From NCBI GenBank assembly GCA_938003955.1, contig CALKXE010000274.1, positions 1 through 50,837 on the forward strand: a stretch of DNA of 50,837 nt, given 5' to 3'. How positions within the stretch are numbered: position 1 is the first letter of the stretch; each line of letters starts with the position of its first letter. The position numbers were made by a program, and so were the translations under genes. Shown here one piece after another: positions 17,636 to 27,900 of the stretch. Origin of the DNA: an uncultured Saprospiraceae bacterium. GTDB lineage: Bacteria > Bacteroidota > Bacteroidia > Chitinophagales > Saprospiraceae. The notes under the pieces were generated by a model. The model had not been told where the DNA came from. It did not search any database and saw only the letters and a program-made list of their open reading frames with translations.

Positions 17636-18763
17636 ATGGAAAAAACTAATAAAACACGTAGGAATATTGTATCAACCATAATCACATTATTGATTTTAGG
17701 ATTGGCTGGATTTTTATTCAAAACTTTGGAAGGGCAGAAAAAGTCTACTGTTTCTGATAAGGTAGTGAAGAAAGAAAGAAGAAAAGTCGAAGTTTCTAGT
17801 TTCGCAGCTAGTACGCAGGCTAATAGTATAGCTGTAGATGGCAGAGTTCAAGCACATGAAAGGGTGAATTTGACGTCAAGGGTCCAAGGAGTAATGCAAG
17901 AAGCTGGGAAGTCTATCAAAGAAGGTAAATATTTTAAGAAAGGAGACCTCCTATTTTCAATAGATAAACAAGAAGCAGATTATGCGATGAAAGCACAAAA
18001 AAGCTCGCTGATGACTGCAATAACTCAGATGATGCCAGATTTGAAGTTTGATCACGTCCAATCCTTTGATACTTGGAAGTCCTATTTGGATCAATTTGAT
18101 GTTAATAAACCAATTAAAGCATTACCAGTAGCTAAAACTGATCAAGAGAAATACTATGTGTCAGGCAAGAACATTTATAATCAATATTATAACATCAAAA
18201 GTCAAGAAACACGACTGAATGAGTATAGTATCTATGCTCCTTTTTCAGGAGTTATCACTGCGATCAACGTATATCCAGGAACATTGATTAGTCCAGGTCA
18301 AGTTTTGGCTTCAATGATTAATACGGAACAATTTGAAATATCAACGCCTATACCATTGAGTGATCTTAAGTATGTTTCTATTGGGCATACAGTAGAATTA
18401 TCATCATCTGATCTATCAAAAACGTGGAAAGGGAAGGTAAATAGAATAGGAACACAGATTGATGCTGCTACTCAGAATATTCCATTATATATAAGTGTAT
18501 ATGGGCGTGGATTGAAAGACGGAATGTACTTAAAAGGTAGCTTGAAAGGTCAGAACTTAGAAGATGTAACTAAGATCCCTAAAGATCTCTTTGTAAGTAC
18601 CAACGCTGTATATGTGGTGCAGGATTCTACATTAGTACTGAAGGAGTTATCAGCGGTAAAGCGCTTAAGTAATAATGTAATGGTGCGAGGTTTATCTGAG
18701 GATGACCAAGTAGTATCAAGCTCACTTGCAGGATTATTCGAAGGTCAAAAAGTAAATTATTAA
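17636..18763 (+). CDS. RND efflux periplasmic adaptor (membrane-fusion) protein
   Basis: The 375-residue protein is an HlyD/AcrA-type adaptor linking the RND pump to the outer-membrane channel. An N-terminal membrane anchor spans about residues 11-29. The biotinyl-lipoyl half-motifs are seen at VDGRVQAHERVNLTSRVQGV (near residue 70) and APFSGVITAINVYPGTLISP (near residue 201). The stretch between, about residues 120-190, forms the hairpin and is short. Beta-barrel and membrane-proximal domains complete the fold. It lies between the regulator and the pump gene, as expected. Drug specificity cannot be read from the sequence. Confidence 0.92.
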   Translation: MEKTNKTRRNIVSTIITLLILGLAGFLFKTLEGQKKSTVSDKVVKKERRKVEVSSFAASTQANSIAVDGRVQAHERVNLTSRVQGVMQEAGKSIKEGKYFKKGDLLFSIDKQEADYAMKAQKSSLMTAITQMMPDLKFDHVQSFDTWKSYLDQFDVNKPIKALPVAKTDQEKYYVSGKNIYNQYYNIKSQETRLNEYSIYAPFSGVITAINVYPGTLISPGQVLASMINTEQFEISTPIPLSDLKYVSIGHTVELSSSDLSKTWKGKVNRIGTQIDAATQNIPLYISVYGRGLKDGMYLKGSLKGQNLEDVTKIPKDLFVSTNAVYVVQDSTLVLKELSAVKRLSNNVMVRGLSEDDQVVSSSLAGLFEGQKVNY

Positions 18764-18811
18764 ATACGGTGATTAGATTTTTTAATCTATGAATTCATAA
18801 ATATATAGAAA

Positions 18812-21800
18812 ATGAGAAGCATCGTAAAATATTTTATAAATAATGAGATTGCGGGTAATATCCTGATGATCTTATTATTCATCGTGGGGCTGGTGGGGCT
18901 TTCGCAGATGAAAACAACTTTTTTTCCGGAAGTAGAAAGTAGAAATATATCTATACAAGCTGTATATCCGGGATCATCTCCAGAGGAAATAGAAGAAGGA
19001 ATCGTTTCTAAAATAGAAGAGAATCTGAAAGGATTAACTGGGATAGAGCAAGTAACATCTGTATCTTCTGAGAATGTAGGAAGCATCCAGATTGAGGTAC
19101 TCAAAGGATACGATACAGACGTGATATTACAGGATATCAAAAATGCTGTGGATGGGATCAATTCATTTCCAGTGGCGATGGAACCGGTGACAGTATATAA
19201 AAGAGAAAACTTAGGAAAAGTACTTGACTTTGCCATATATGGTGATGTACCGTTAAAAACCTTAAAAACGATAAGCCGTAGAATTGAAGATGATTTACTC
19301 GCTATTGAGGATTTATCAAAAATCACGTTATCTGGTTTTCCTGAAGAAGAGATAGAGGTTACATTCAGAGAGAATGATTTAAGGTCATATAATATTACGT
19401 TTCAGGAAGCTGCACTTAAGATCAGACAGACGAATATAGAGCTGACAGGTGGAACGATAAAAACGAAAAAAGAAGAACTTCTGATAAGAGCAAACAACAA
19501 AGAATATACAGCTAAAGGCCTACAGGAAATAGTCGTAAAAACAAATCCAAATGGTGGAATAGTAAAGCTATATCAAGTAGCGGATGTAAAAGATAGATGG
19601 GAAGATAAGCCTCAAAGAACCTACATCAGTGGTGAACCAGGCGTAGTCGTCAAAGTCCAAAATACATTAGAAGAGGATATGATTACCATAGCCGATAATG
19701 TAAGGGATTATATCGATAAGTTCAATAAAGAAAATGAAGAGGTACAGGCCATTATTCTAGAAGATTCTTCAGTGACACTAAGACAAAGAATCGAGCTGTT
19801 GACTAATAACGGGATCATAGGTTTCTTTATCGTTCTTTTGCTGTTGGCGATGTTCTTACATTATAGACTTGCATTTTGGGTAGCATTGGCTATTCCAATT
19901 TCATTTGCTGGTATGTTTCTTTTGGCGTCTATACTAGGAGTTACACTGAATGTAATATCACTATTTGGTATGATCGTAGTAATCGGTATTCTGGTAGATG
20001 ATGGGATTGTCATAGCCGAGAATATATATCAACATTACGAAAGAGGTGCTGAGCCATTTGATGCAGCTATAGACGGTACTATGGAAGTATTGCCTGCTGT
20101 GTTTTCGGCGATTATCACTACTGTTATTGCTTTCTCGGCCTTTTTCTTTATCGATGGGCGGCTAGGTGATTTCTTTAGAGAAATGGCTATCGTTGTTATA
20201 TTTTCACTTGTATTTTCATTGGTAGAAGGTGCATTGATACTTCCTGCCCACATCGCTCACTCAAAAGCTCTGAAGCGTGGTGAAAAGCCTAATGCTATCA
20301 TGAGAGGTTTGGATAAGATGATGGCCTTCTTGCGTGATACTTTATATACGCCTGTTTTGACTTGGGCCGTAAAATTTAACTACCCAACATTAGCAATTTG
20401 TGTTGCTGGGTTGATGATTACATTCGGAGCGTTGAAAGGTGGTATAATAAAAGGTACATTTTTTCCAGTTATTCCGAGAGATAACTATACGGTAAATCTT
20501 AAATTGCCAGCTGGAACAAGAGAAGATATTACGCTAGATATTCTGGATAGAATTGAAGAAGCGACCAATGAAGTAAATGAGGAACTATCTAAAGAGTTTT
20601 TCTCTGATGGAGTTTATCCAGTCACTAAAATGCAGAAAAATGTAGGGCCAGCTTCATATCAAGGAGATATTATTGTCTCTCTTTTGGATGGGGAGACGAG
20701 GGGGGAGATATCTGCGAGAACTATCATAGCAAAAGTCCGTGAGAAATTAGGAACAGTAGAAGAAGCTGAGACATTGACATTTTCTTCAGGTTCCCCATTC
20801 GGGAAGCCCGTTTCGGTTTCATTATTAGGGACAGATTCAGATCAATTAGAATTAGCAATCGCAGCTGTGAAGGCTAACTTGTCAAAGATATCTGATCTTA
20901 AAGATATAGTAGACAATAATCAGCAAGGACTCAAGGAAATTTCATTAGAGTTGACTCCGCAGGCTTATAACTTAGGATTTACGCTACAAGATATAATATC
21001 ACAAGTTAGACAAGGATTCTTTGGTGCTGAAGCTCAGCGTATACAAAGAGGGGAAGATGAGGTAAGAGTATGGGTAAGATATGATCTCGATGACCGTTCC
21101 GATATTTCTGATCTATCTGATATGCGAATTAGATCAGCAGATGGTCGTTCTGTTCCATTATCAGAATTGGCAAATTTCAAAACAGAGAGAGGCGTAATCA
21201 ATATTAATCACCTTAATGGTGAAAAGGAAGTGAGAATCGAGGCAGATGTGTCGAGCGATGGAGTAAGTATAAGTGATATTACAACGGATATAAAAACGAT
21301 CATAATTCCTGAGACTTTAAAAGATTATCCGAGTGTTAGGGCTTCATATGAGGGACAATCAAGACAGCAAGCTAAAACATCGAATTCTCTTGCATTGGTG
21401 ATGCCTTTGATATTTATGATGATGTTTTTCGTGATTGTTATTACATTCAAGTCAGTAAGTCAGGGGCTTTTGGTATTGGGCTTACTTCCATTTGGATTTA
21501 TTGGAGTTGGTCTTGGACACTGGGTGCATGGATTGCCTATTAGTTTGTTTTCAATTTTGGGAGTAATCGCTTTGATCGGAATATTTGTGAATGATGCATT
21601 GGTATTCATTACTACGTTCAATGAGCGAATCAAAGAAGGTATGGAAGTCCGTGAAGCCGTAATTGAAACAGGTCGAGCTAGATTTAGACCCATTTTATTG
21701 ACATCTATTACAACGATAGCTGGATTAGCACCATTGATCGCTGAGAAGAGTTTTCAAGCTCAGTTTTTGATCCCAATGGCTATATCTGTTGCATATGGAT

Positions 21801-22021
21801 TATTAATAGGGACTTTTATATTGCTTGTTCTGATTCCTGCGCTGCTCGTGATATCGAATAAGTCGAAAGTAGGATTAGTTAAATTATATACTGGAGAACA
21901 TGTAGACCCGCGAAGCGTAGAACCGGCCAATCCAGACAAGAAAGGTCATTTCTGGCTTTATGCTTCAGTGTTGGTGTTGATATATTTACTCATCAAAGTA
22001 TTGCCTTTAATTTTCGGCTAA
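18812..22021 (+). CDS. RND family efflux transporter permease
   Basis: This 1069-residue protein has the usual RND build of twelve membrane helices and two large periplasmic loops. The first helix (NILMILLFIVGLVGLSQM) is followed by FFPEVESRNISIQAVYPGSSPEEIEE. Proton-relay acidic residues Asp396 and Asp397 lie in VVIGILVDDGIVIAENIY of helix 4. The second half repeats the pattern, with GVIALIGIFVNDALVFITTFNE. The sequence resembles the multidrug (HAE-1) branch more than the heavy-metal branch, but no substrate is implied. A TolC-like gene follows 26 bases later, so the tripartite pump is complete. Confidence 0.95.
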   Translation: MRSIVKYFINNEIAGNILMILLFIVGLVGLSQMKTTFFPEVESRNISIQAVYPGSSPEEIEEGIVSKIEENLKGLTGIEQVTSVSSENVGSIQIEVLKGYDTDVILQDIKNAVDGINSFPVAMEPVTVYKRENLGKVLDFAIYGDVPLKTLKTISRRIEDDLLAIEDLSKITLSGFPEEEIEVTFRENDLRSYNITFQEAALKIRQTNIELTGGTIKTKKEELLIRANNKEYTAKGLQEIVVKTNPNGGIVKLYQVADVKDRWEDKPQRTYISGEPGVVVKVQNTLEEDMITIADNVRDYIDKFNKENEEVQAIILEDSSVTLRQRIELLTNNGIIGFFIVLLLLAMFLHYRLAFWVALAIPISFAGMFLLASILGVTLNVISLFGMIVVIGILVDDGIVIAENIYQHYERGAEPFDAAIDGTMEVLPAVFSAIITTVIAFSAFFFIDGRLGDFFREMAIVVIFSLVFSLVEGALILPAHIAHSKALKRGEKPNAIMRGLDKMMAFLRDTLYTPVLTWAVKFNYPTLAICVAGLMITFGALKGGIIKGTFFPVIPRDNYTVNLKLPAGTREDITLDILDRIEEATNEVNEELSKEFFSDGVYPVTKMQKNVGPASYQGDIIVSLLDGETRGEISARTIIAKVREKLGTVEEAETLTFSSGSPFGKPVSVSLLGTDSDQLELAIAAVKANLSKISDLKDIVDNNQQGLKEISLELTPQAYNLGFTLQDIISQVRQGFFGAEAQRIQRGEDEVRVWVRYDLDDRSDISDLSDMRIRSADGRSVPLSELANFKTERGVININHLNGEKEVRIEADVSSDGVSISDITTDIKTIIIPETLKDYPSVRASYEGQSRQQAKTSNSLALVMPLIFMMMFFVIVITFKSVSQGLLVLGLLPFGFIGVGLGHWVHGLPISLFSILGVIALIGIFVNDALVFITTFNERIKEGMEVREAVIETGRARFRPILLTSITTIAGLAPLIAEKSFQAQFLIPMAISVAYGLLIGTFILLVLIPALLVISNKSKVGLVKLYTGEHVDPRSVEPANPDKKGHFWLYASVLVLIYLLIKVLPLIFG

Positions 22022-22047
22022 TTGATGAATGATAAAAATTAAAAAAT

Positions 22048-23367
22048 ATGAAATACACATATATATTACTTCTTAGTTTATTTAGCTGTTTCTCTTTTGG
22101 GCAGCAAGTGATGACATTGGAGAAAGCACTCTCCATTGGATTGGAGAACAACTTTGGAATTAAGATCGCGGATAAGGCAATAGAAATAGCGGAGAATAAT
22201 AATACATGGGCTAGGGCAGGGAAGACTCCTACTGTAGACCTCAATGGTTTTTTCAATAACAATCTTACATCTGACAATAACCCAGCAAGTTTTTTGCAGG
22301 GAACATTTTATAATGGAAGCATAGGTGCTACAGCAAATGCAAATTGGGTACTTTACAACGGTGGCCGGATAGCATTAAGTAAGGATCAGCTTAATTTAGC
22401 GGTTGGTCAAGAAAAATTGAGTAAGTCATCTGATATTAATTTCCTATTCAGAACGATCTATCAACAGTATTACGAAGTTGTTTTTCAGCAAGAACAACTT
22501 GCCGTGCTTAATCAAGTGTTAGTGCTTTCTCAAGATCGATTAGCATATGAGACAACTAAGAAAGAGTTTGGGTCTTCTAATGCCTATAATCTATTACAAT
22601 TCGAATCATCTGTATTAGCGGATACGAATTCTATCATAAGTCAGGAACAACGAGTCGATGTTGCAAAAAGGAATTTGAACAATACACTAGATATTAGCGG
22701 CTACGAATCATATACGTATAGTGATCGTTTGAGTATCAACCCTGAAGAAATTGATGCTGATAAGTTAAGGCAAGCACTTAGTGAAGAGAATTACACACTT
22801 AAGAGCTTAGAAATGATTGCTAGTTTGAATAAACTAAATACAGGGATTGCTAAAGCTGCAACGAAACCGACAGTCAGTATTTCTGGATCAGTAGGTTTTG
22901 CAGAAAACGGATTTAAGTTCTTTGCGGATGATCCTAATACTGGTGATCCGTTCCCGTTCCTTTTGAGTAACAGGTTTACCGGTGCAATAAATGCTAATCT
23001 TTCATGGAACCTGTACGATGGAGGAGTTAGAAATGATAATATTCAATCTGCCAAGATTCAGGAAGAAATAGATCAACTCACGATACTAGAAGCAAAAGCC
23101 GAACTTAACAATCAGTTAGATATACTGATAGACAACTATTATAATCAAGTAGAATTACTTCAGTTAACAGATCGTCAAATCCAAATTGCGCAGCAAAATC
23201 TTAAAATCACTGAAGAGCGGTTCAAAGCTGGTCAATTAACATCCCTGGATTATAGGAATGTACAGAATCAATATTTGAATGCTGCATACTCAAAGGTAGG
23301 AGCAATCTATAGCTTATTGATAACAAAAAGTGAGATAGATTTTTTGGTTGGAGTATTTGAGGATTGA
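22048..23367 (+). CDS. TolC-family outer-membrane efflux protein
   Basis: The 439-residue protein begins with a signal peptide ending in SFGQ (about residue 19). It shows the two outer-membrane-efflux repeats: the first with ALSIGLENNFGIKIADKAIE and NWVLYNGGRIALSKDQLNLA, the second with NLSWNLYDGGVRNDNIQSAK. Long amphipathic helices follow each, and the C-terminal SLDYRNVQNQYLNAAYS motif fits. It forms the exit duct of the pump and closes the operon. A palindrome lies about 75 bases downstream. Confidence 0.93.
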   Translation: MKYTYILLLSLFSCFSFGQQVMTLEKALSIGLENNFGIKIADKAIEIAENNNTWARAGKTPTVDLNGFFNNNLTSDNNPASFLQGTFYNGSIGATANANWVLYNGGRIALSKDQLNLAVGQEKLSKSSDINFLFRTIYQQYYEVVFQQEQLAVLNQVLVLSQDRLAYETTKKEFGSSNAYNLLQFESSVLADTNSIISQEQRVDVAKRNLNNTLDISGYESYTYSDRLSINPEEIDADKLRQALSEENYTLKSLEMIASLNKLNTGIAKAATKPTVSISGSVGFAENGFKFFADDPNTGDPFPFLLSNRFTGAINANLSWNLYDGGVRNDNIQSAKIQEEIDQLTILEAKAELNNQLDILIDNYYNQVELLQLTDRQIQIAQQNLKITEERFKAGQLTSLDYRNVQNQYLNAAYSKVGAIYSLLITKSEIDFLVGVFED

Positions 23368-23442
23368 TAAGCTATTAAATATAGATATATCGATTGACTA
23401 TTGATAGGGGGAATGTGAAAACAAGAAAGCCCCTCAGATATC

Positions 23443-23462
23443 AATTCCAATTCATTGGAATT
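23443..23462. repeat. Palindrome with a core shared with 36.3 kb
   Basis: AATTCCAA-TTCA-TTGGAATT forms an 8-bp stem with a 4-base loop. CAATTCATTGGAATTCA within and beside it recurs exactly at 36274-36290. On the minus strand both copies can read NSNEL followed by related residues. The element may also end the efflux transcript, though no U-tract follows. Confidence 0.6.
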
Positions 23463-23751
23463 CATTTTATATCATATAACTTGTATCTATCTCTCATCAC
23501 TTCACATTAGTATCTTTCTTTTTTAAGCATAGCGAATATGATATTCAGTTTATAAGATATGGAAGACTAGATAACTATCATAATCCCTCAATTCTATAGA
23601 TTTTATGGCGAAGGCCTATCTAGAATGACACGGGGATGAGCTGGACGTGCGATATTTTAATCCTAACCTGTTTTGGAAGAATAATTATAACATTTCTATA
23701 TTTTTATAATTGGGGTGTTATATTCTTCTTTTTATTGATACTTAAATCCTC

Positions 23752-23823
23752 GTTTGCTTGCGTCGAGATCATAAAAAAGATGTTTTTGTATTAAATGCCT
23801 TATGACAAAAAAGATCCTATTTT
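23752..23823 (+). repeat. Long-distance inverted repeat, right arm
   Basis: TTGCTTGCGTCGAG, ATAAAAAAGATGTTTTTG and ATGCCTTATG align with the minus strand at 16973-16905. Together the arms enclose the MarR/RND operon and its flanks. No transposase or terminal target duplication is seen. Confidence 0.55.
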
Positions 23824-24430
23824 AGTTCCTTCTGGTTATATGTCGAATAGAGTGATTGAATAATTATAAGATTCATTACTGACATAGAAAGAAATTGAGA
23901 AATCGAAAATCGAGATTGAAAGATACTACTGAACAGTGCTTGTCGCGACAACGAACAATAGCTTACTTCTAATTACTTGAAATTCTGATTAACTCAAGTT
24001 TAGCACTTAAGTTTTCGTCTAAGATATTCGAAGTCAATCAAAACGTTTTCGAGACTTTAGTCTCGTATTCATACATGCATTATATGTACGATAAGGTACG
24101 AAGCTAAAACATCGAGAACTAGCACGACCTAAAATTGTTAGATTACTGATTATAACCCTATTATCATGTTCGCAGACAGGAGACGTCTACTTCATTTGAC
24201 TTTGACAATGATGTGATTTTACGTCTTGATACCAACTGGCATTGTAATATCTTTACTAATTACAACGGTTTAGCTACAACACCTTGACTATAGGTATCGG
24301 TTTTTCCACTCAAATAAACGCAGAGCCAACTTTTATATCTATTTAATTGGTGACATGGTATTCAATTCCTTTTTGAGTAGTACACCCGTATTGTTACAAT
24401 TATAATTGAAAAGAATGGGACTGCGAACCA

Positions 24431-24568
24431 TCATTCAATCAAATCTCTACCCCAAATTCCACATCTAAATTCTCCATCATTCATTTTTCTCAAAAGACGC
24501 AGTAATTCATACAAGTAAAATTCTTCTCTGAGAGTGATAGATAGGTGAAAGTCTAATACATGTAGCAC
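24431..24568 (-). CDS. Possible short ORF or gene remnant, 45 residues
   Basis: A GTG-started frame of 45 codons runs on the minus strand, with a helix-like LREEFYLYELLRLLRK segment followed by MNDGEFRCGIWGRDLIE. The last 17 residues are closely matched by MNDEEFRCGIWGRNMII, encoded at 24653-24600. Outside the 49-bp repeat the two still differ mostly by conservative changes (R/R, D/N, L/M, I/I) and stop at the same place, which hints at past or present coding. I do not recognise the peptide, and the lack of an ATG and promoter makes a living gene doubtful. Confidence 0.25.
   Translation of the reverse strand: MLHVLDFHLSITLREEFYLYELLRLLRKMNDGEFRCGIWGRDLIE
24447..24495. repeat. 49-bp direct repeat, copy 1
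   Basis: CTACCCCAAATTCCACATCT and the following 29 bases recur at 24616-24664 with a single C/T mismatch. On the minus strand that mismatch changes Gly to Glu in the encoded peptide. Confidence 0.9.
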
Positions 24569-24599
24569 TTGCTATTAGCAAGGAAGGGGCTTTCTACTA

Positions 24600-24653
24600 T
24601 TAAATAATCATATTCCTACCCCAAATTCCACATCTAAATTCTTCATCATTCAT
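24600..24653 (-). pseudogene. Second copy of the short peptide, truncated
   Basis: The frame MNDEEFRCGIWGRNMII is preserved, but an in-frame TAA lies seven codons upstream of its ATG. The helix-like N-terminal part of the other copy is replaced by T- and A-rich sequence that could include a frameshift. It is best seen as a decayed duplicate unless the 17-residue peptide is itself the product. Confidence 0.3.
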
Positions 24654-24664
24654 TTTTCTCAAAA
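24616..24664. repeat. 49-bp direct repeat, copy 2
   Basis: This copy differs from 24447-24495 at one base and lies 169 bases downstream of it. It is followed by AAAAAAACTT twice over. Confidence 0.9.
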
Positions 24665-24966
24665 AAACTTAAAAAAACTTTCATTTCTCAATACGCACCT
24701 AATCCATTCAATAAATACGGGTTATAGATTACCAAAAAATGTAATGTGTTTTCATATTAAAAATGGTCATAATATGATATTGACTTTGGTTCAAAAGTTG
24801 GTCTAGTAGGGCTGTAATGGAAAAGTTATATCTGATCGTAAGTGATCTGGATCATTTTCTAAACGAAACATTAATCACCTGCAGTGCAAACTGTTTTTAC
24901 AAACGCAAGATTGGTCCCAACCTCAGAATCTGGAATCAATGGAGCAAAAATGAATTAAACTTACAA

Positions 24967-27900
24967 ATGATGAAAAGACCATTAAAAACACATTTTTACC
25001 AGAATGTATGCAATGGACTCCAAACCACAAGAAAAGGACTGATTTCAGCTTTATTCTTGTTATTGGTTTTCAATTTATCCTATTCGCAATCAGCAAGTAG
25101 AGTAGAATGTCAATGTCTCAATAATGGGGTAGGTGATGAAGAAACGCAATTTGCGGAAACTATCCGGATCAATTCTGCCACAGGGGAGACTTGGACTGTT
25201 GTTTCTTCTACCGGACTATTTACTTCTACAAGTCCTGCACCGCCAGCTGATCCAGTTTTGATTGCAGATGGAACTGTAATTCCAGAAGGAGCAACAGGAA
25301 CTTACACATTGAGTGCCAGAAGGCTAAACGACAGTGTGTGGAGTATTGTTTTCTCTAACGGAGCCCAAGATTTAACTGTTGAGTCTGTTCATAGATGTGA
25401 GCAAGCTTCTAGTGAAATTATTGGTGATTTTGGTTCTTGTATAGGAACAATAGAAACATACCAAGTAGACATACCAACTTCTCAGATCGCGAATATTACG
25501 TGGACTGTTTCTGGAGGTGGTACTATTGTAAGTGCTCAAAACAGAAATATAATTTTTGTTGAATGGGGTGATGTTGTAGGTAACTATGAAGTCTCTTTCG
25601 AAGGAAATGCATTTGGATATGACGGTCAATCGACTAGTCCTTGTGCTTTCGCCGGAACTAACTCAGTAGCTATAATGGATGAAGAAGCATTTAGTATGGC
25701 TTGTAACAATCAAATAAACATATCTCTTAATGGGATTTGTGAATTAGATTTCGTTGCTGATATGGTTCTAGAAGACATGAAGTTTTCTAATGACTCATAT
25801 GACTTAGAGTTTATTGATGTAGAAACTGATGAAGTTGTAGTTGGTCCTACTCTAGGAATGGAGTATGTCGGTAAGACTCTTCAAGTAAAAGTGATTCACG
25901 AATGTAGCGGTAACTCATGTTGGGGACTCTTGCTATTAGAAGATAAATCTATCCCGCAATTAGATTGTGGAACAGATGTAGTATTAGACTGTAATGATTT
26001 AATGGATCCATCTAATATTGGATTTCCAGTACCAACGGACGTAGTAATTACTTCTCTTGGAGATGATAAGTACTCATTAGTAGGATTTGATCCTTGTAGT
26101 GATGTTACACTTTCTTTCGTGGATGTTCCAGTAACTACAAATTTATGTGAAGGACCTTACAGTTCTATAGTAACTAGAACATGGATAGCGACAGATGATT
26201 CTGGTAATACATCTATTTGTTCGCAAACAATCTCTATAAATAGAGCTTCGTTAACAGATATTACATTTCCAAGTAACTGGGATGATGCATTAGGCTCTAA
26301 TCCGACGATTGAGGCATGTGCAAACTATGCTACATTGGAAAATGGTAATCCTGATCCATCATATACTGGAATGCCAGAAGGTATTTTCTGTCTTAATGTT
26401 GATGTAGATTATGAGGATGTTTTGATCCCTATCTGTGGCGAACAGGCATATAAAATAAGAAGAAGATGGATGGTTAATGATTTATGTGATAACCTACCTT
26501 CTAGAGAGCACACACAGTTTATCACTGTTATGGATAATACTCCACCAGACATTACAGCACCAGCTGATTTTACAATAGGTACAACACTTGCATCGTGTTC
26601 TTCTATAATTGAGGTGCCAGCACCTACTTTTCTTGAAGATTGTTCTGAGCATGATTATACAGTTTCATATAAAACTGCTGATGAAAGTGGAAATCCATAT
26701 TTTCAACCAAGTATTGAAGGTGTGGTAAGACAGTCAGATGGAACATATTTGATTTCTGGTCTTGACGATATATTTGGTAATATGATTTGGATTGTATTTA
26801 CTGCAACTGATGTATGTGGTAATATATCGCAAGGATTCAGTGAAGTAATAATAGTAGATGATATCCAACCAATTCCAGTTTGTGATCTTCATACTTTCGT
26901 AGGATTAAACGAGAATGGATTAGGATATGCAACTGTCGAATCATTTGATGACGGATCTTGGGATAACTGTGGTGTAGTTACTAGAGAGGTGAGAAGAGAA
27001 GATAGTTTCGGATGTGGTGAATCTAGTCAATGGGGACAAAAAGTAAAATTCTGTTGTGAAGATGTTGGTAACATCATAATGGTACAGTTAAGAGTTACTG
27101 ATGCAGCAGGAAACAGTAATATATGTACGGTAGAAGCAGAGGTGCAAGACAATCATGATCCAGTAATTACATTCTGCCCAGCGGACGTAACAGTAGATTG
27201 TGGTTCTGATTATACAGATTTAGATCAATTTGGTACAGCATTAGCTGAAGATAATTGTAATGTATCTATAACGTCAACGTCAAGTCAAAGTATAAATTCT
27301 TGTGGAACTGGTACTATAACTCGTACGTTCAGAGCGGAAGATCCTGAAGGTAGCTCTGTATCATGTACTCAGAGAATCTATGTACAATCATTAGATCCGT
27401 TTTATATTGATCCTAATAATCCAAATGCATCTAACGATGATATCATTTGGCCAGGAGGACATACAATAACGAATGGTTGCGCTAATAGCGGAATACTTCC
27501 AGATGATCTTCCAGAAGGAAAGCAACGTCCAGTAATATTGGATGAGGGTTGTAGCCAGATTAGCTTTTCTTATTCAGATATTGTATTCCAATATACAGAT
27601 GAATATTGTTCTAAAGTATTAAGAACATGGAAGGTAATTGATGATTGTGTATATGTTCCATTTGGTAACGTTGGTTACTGGGAATACACACAAGTAATAA
27701 AAATACAGAACAGTACAAAGCCAACTTTTATAACTGGATGTACAGCTTCTGATTATACAATAGTACAACAGTCAAACTGTACAGCAAGAATTCAGGCTAC
27801 GGCTACTGCGTCAGATGATTGTACAGCTGCAGAGGATCTTGAGTTTACTTATAAAGTAGATGAAGGAAACAACGGAAGTACTGACTTTACTGGTACGGGT

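Larger units (their letters stand above)
23368..24816. other. 1.4 kb gene-poor region rich in repeats
   Basis: No normal gene is visible on either strand. The region holds an 8-bp hairpin with a shared core (23443-23462), the right arm of an inverted repeat (23752-23823), the palindrome TTGTCGCGACAA (23940-23951), a 7-bp hairpin CGAGACT-TT-AGTCTCG (24050-24065), a hairpin CTTGCT-ATT-AGCAAG (24568-24582) and a 49-bp direct repeat (24447, 24616). It may be a graveyard of decayed elements or carry short peptides or RNAs. Confidence 0.6.

Noticed and set aside
23368..24816. CRISPR array or insertion sequence in the gene-poor region
   Set aside because: The 49-bp repeat occurs only twice, with no regular spacers, and no transposase frame or flanking target duplication was found.
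24817..24966. In-frame extension upstream of the first giant surface protein
   Set aside because: The 50 extra residues lack signal-peptide character and would bury the clear signal sequence that follows the ATG at 24967.
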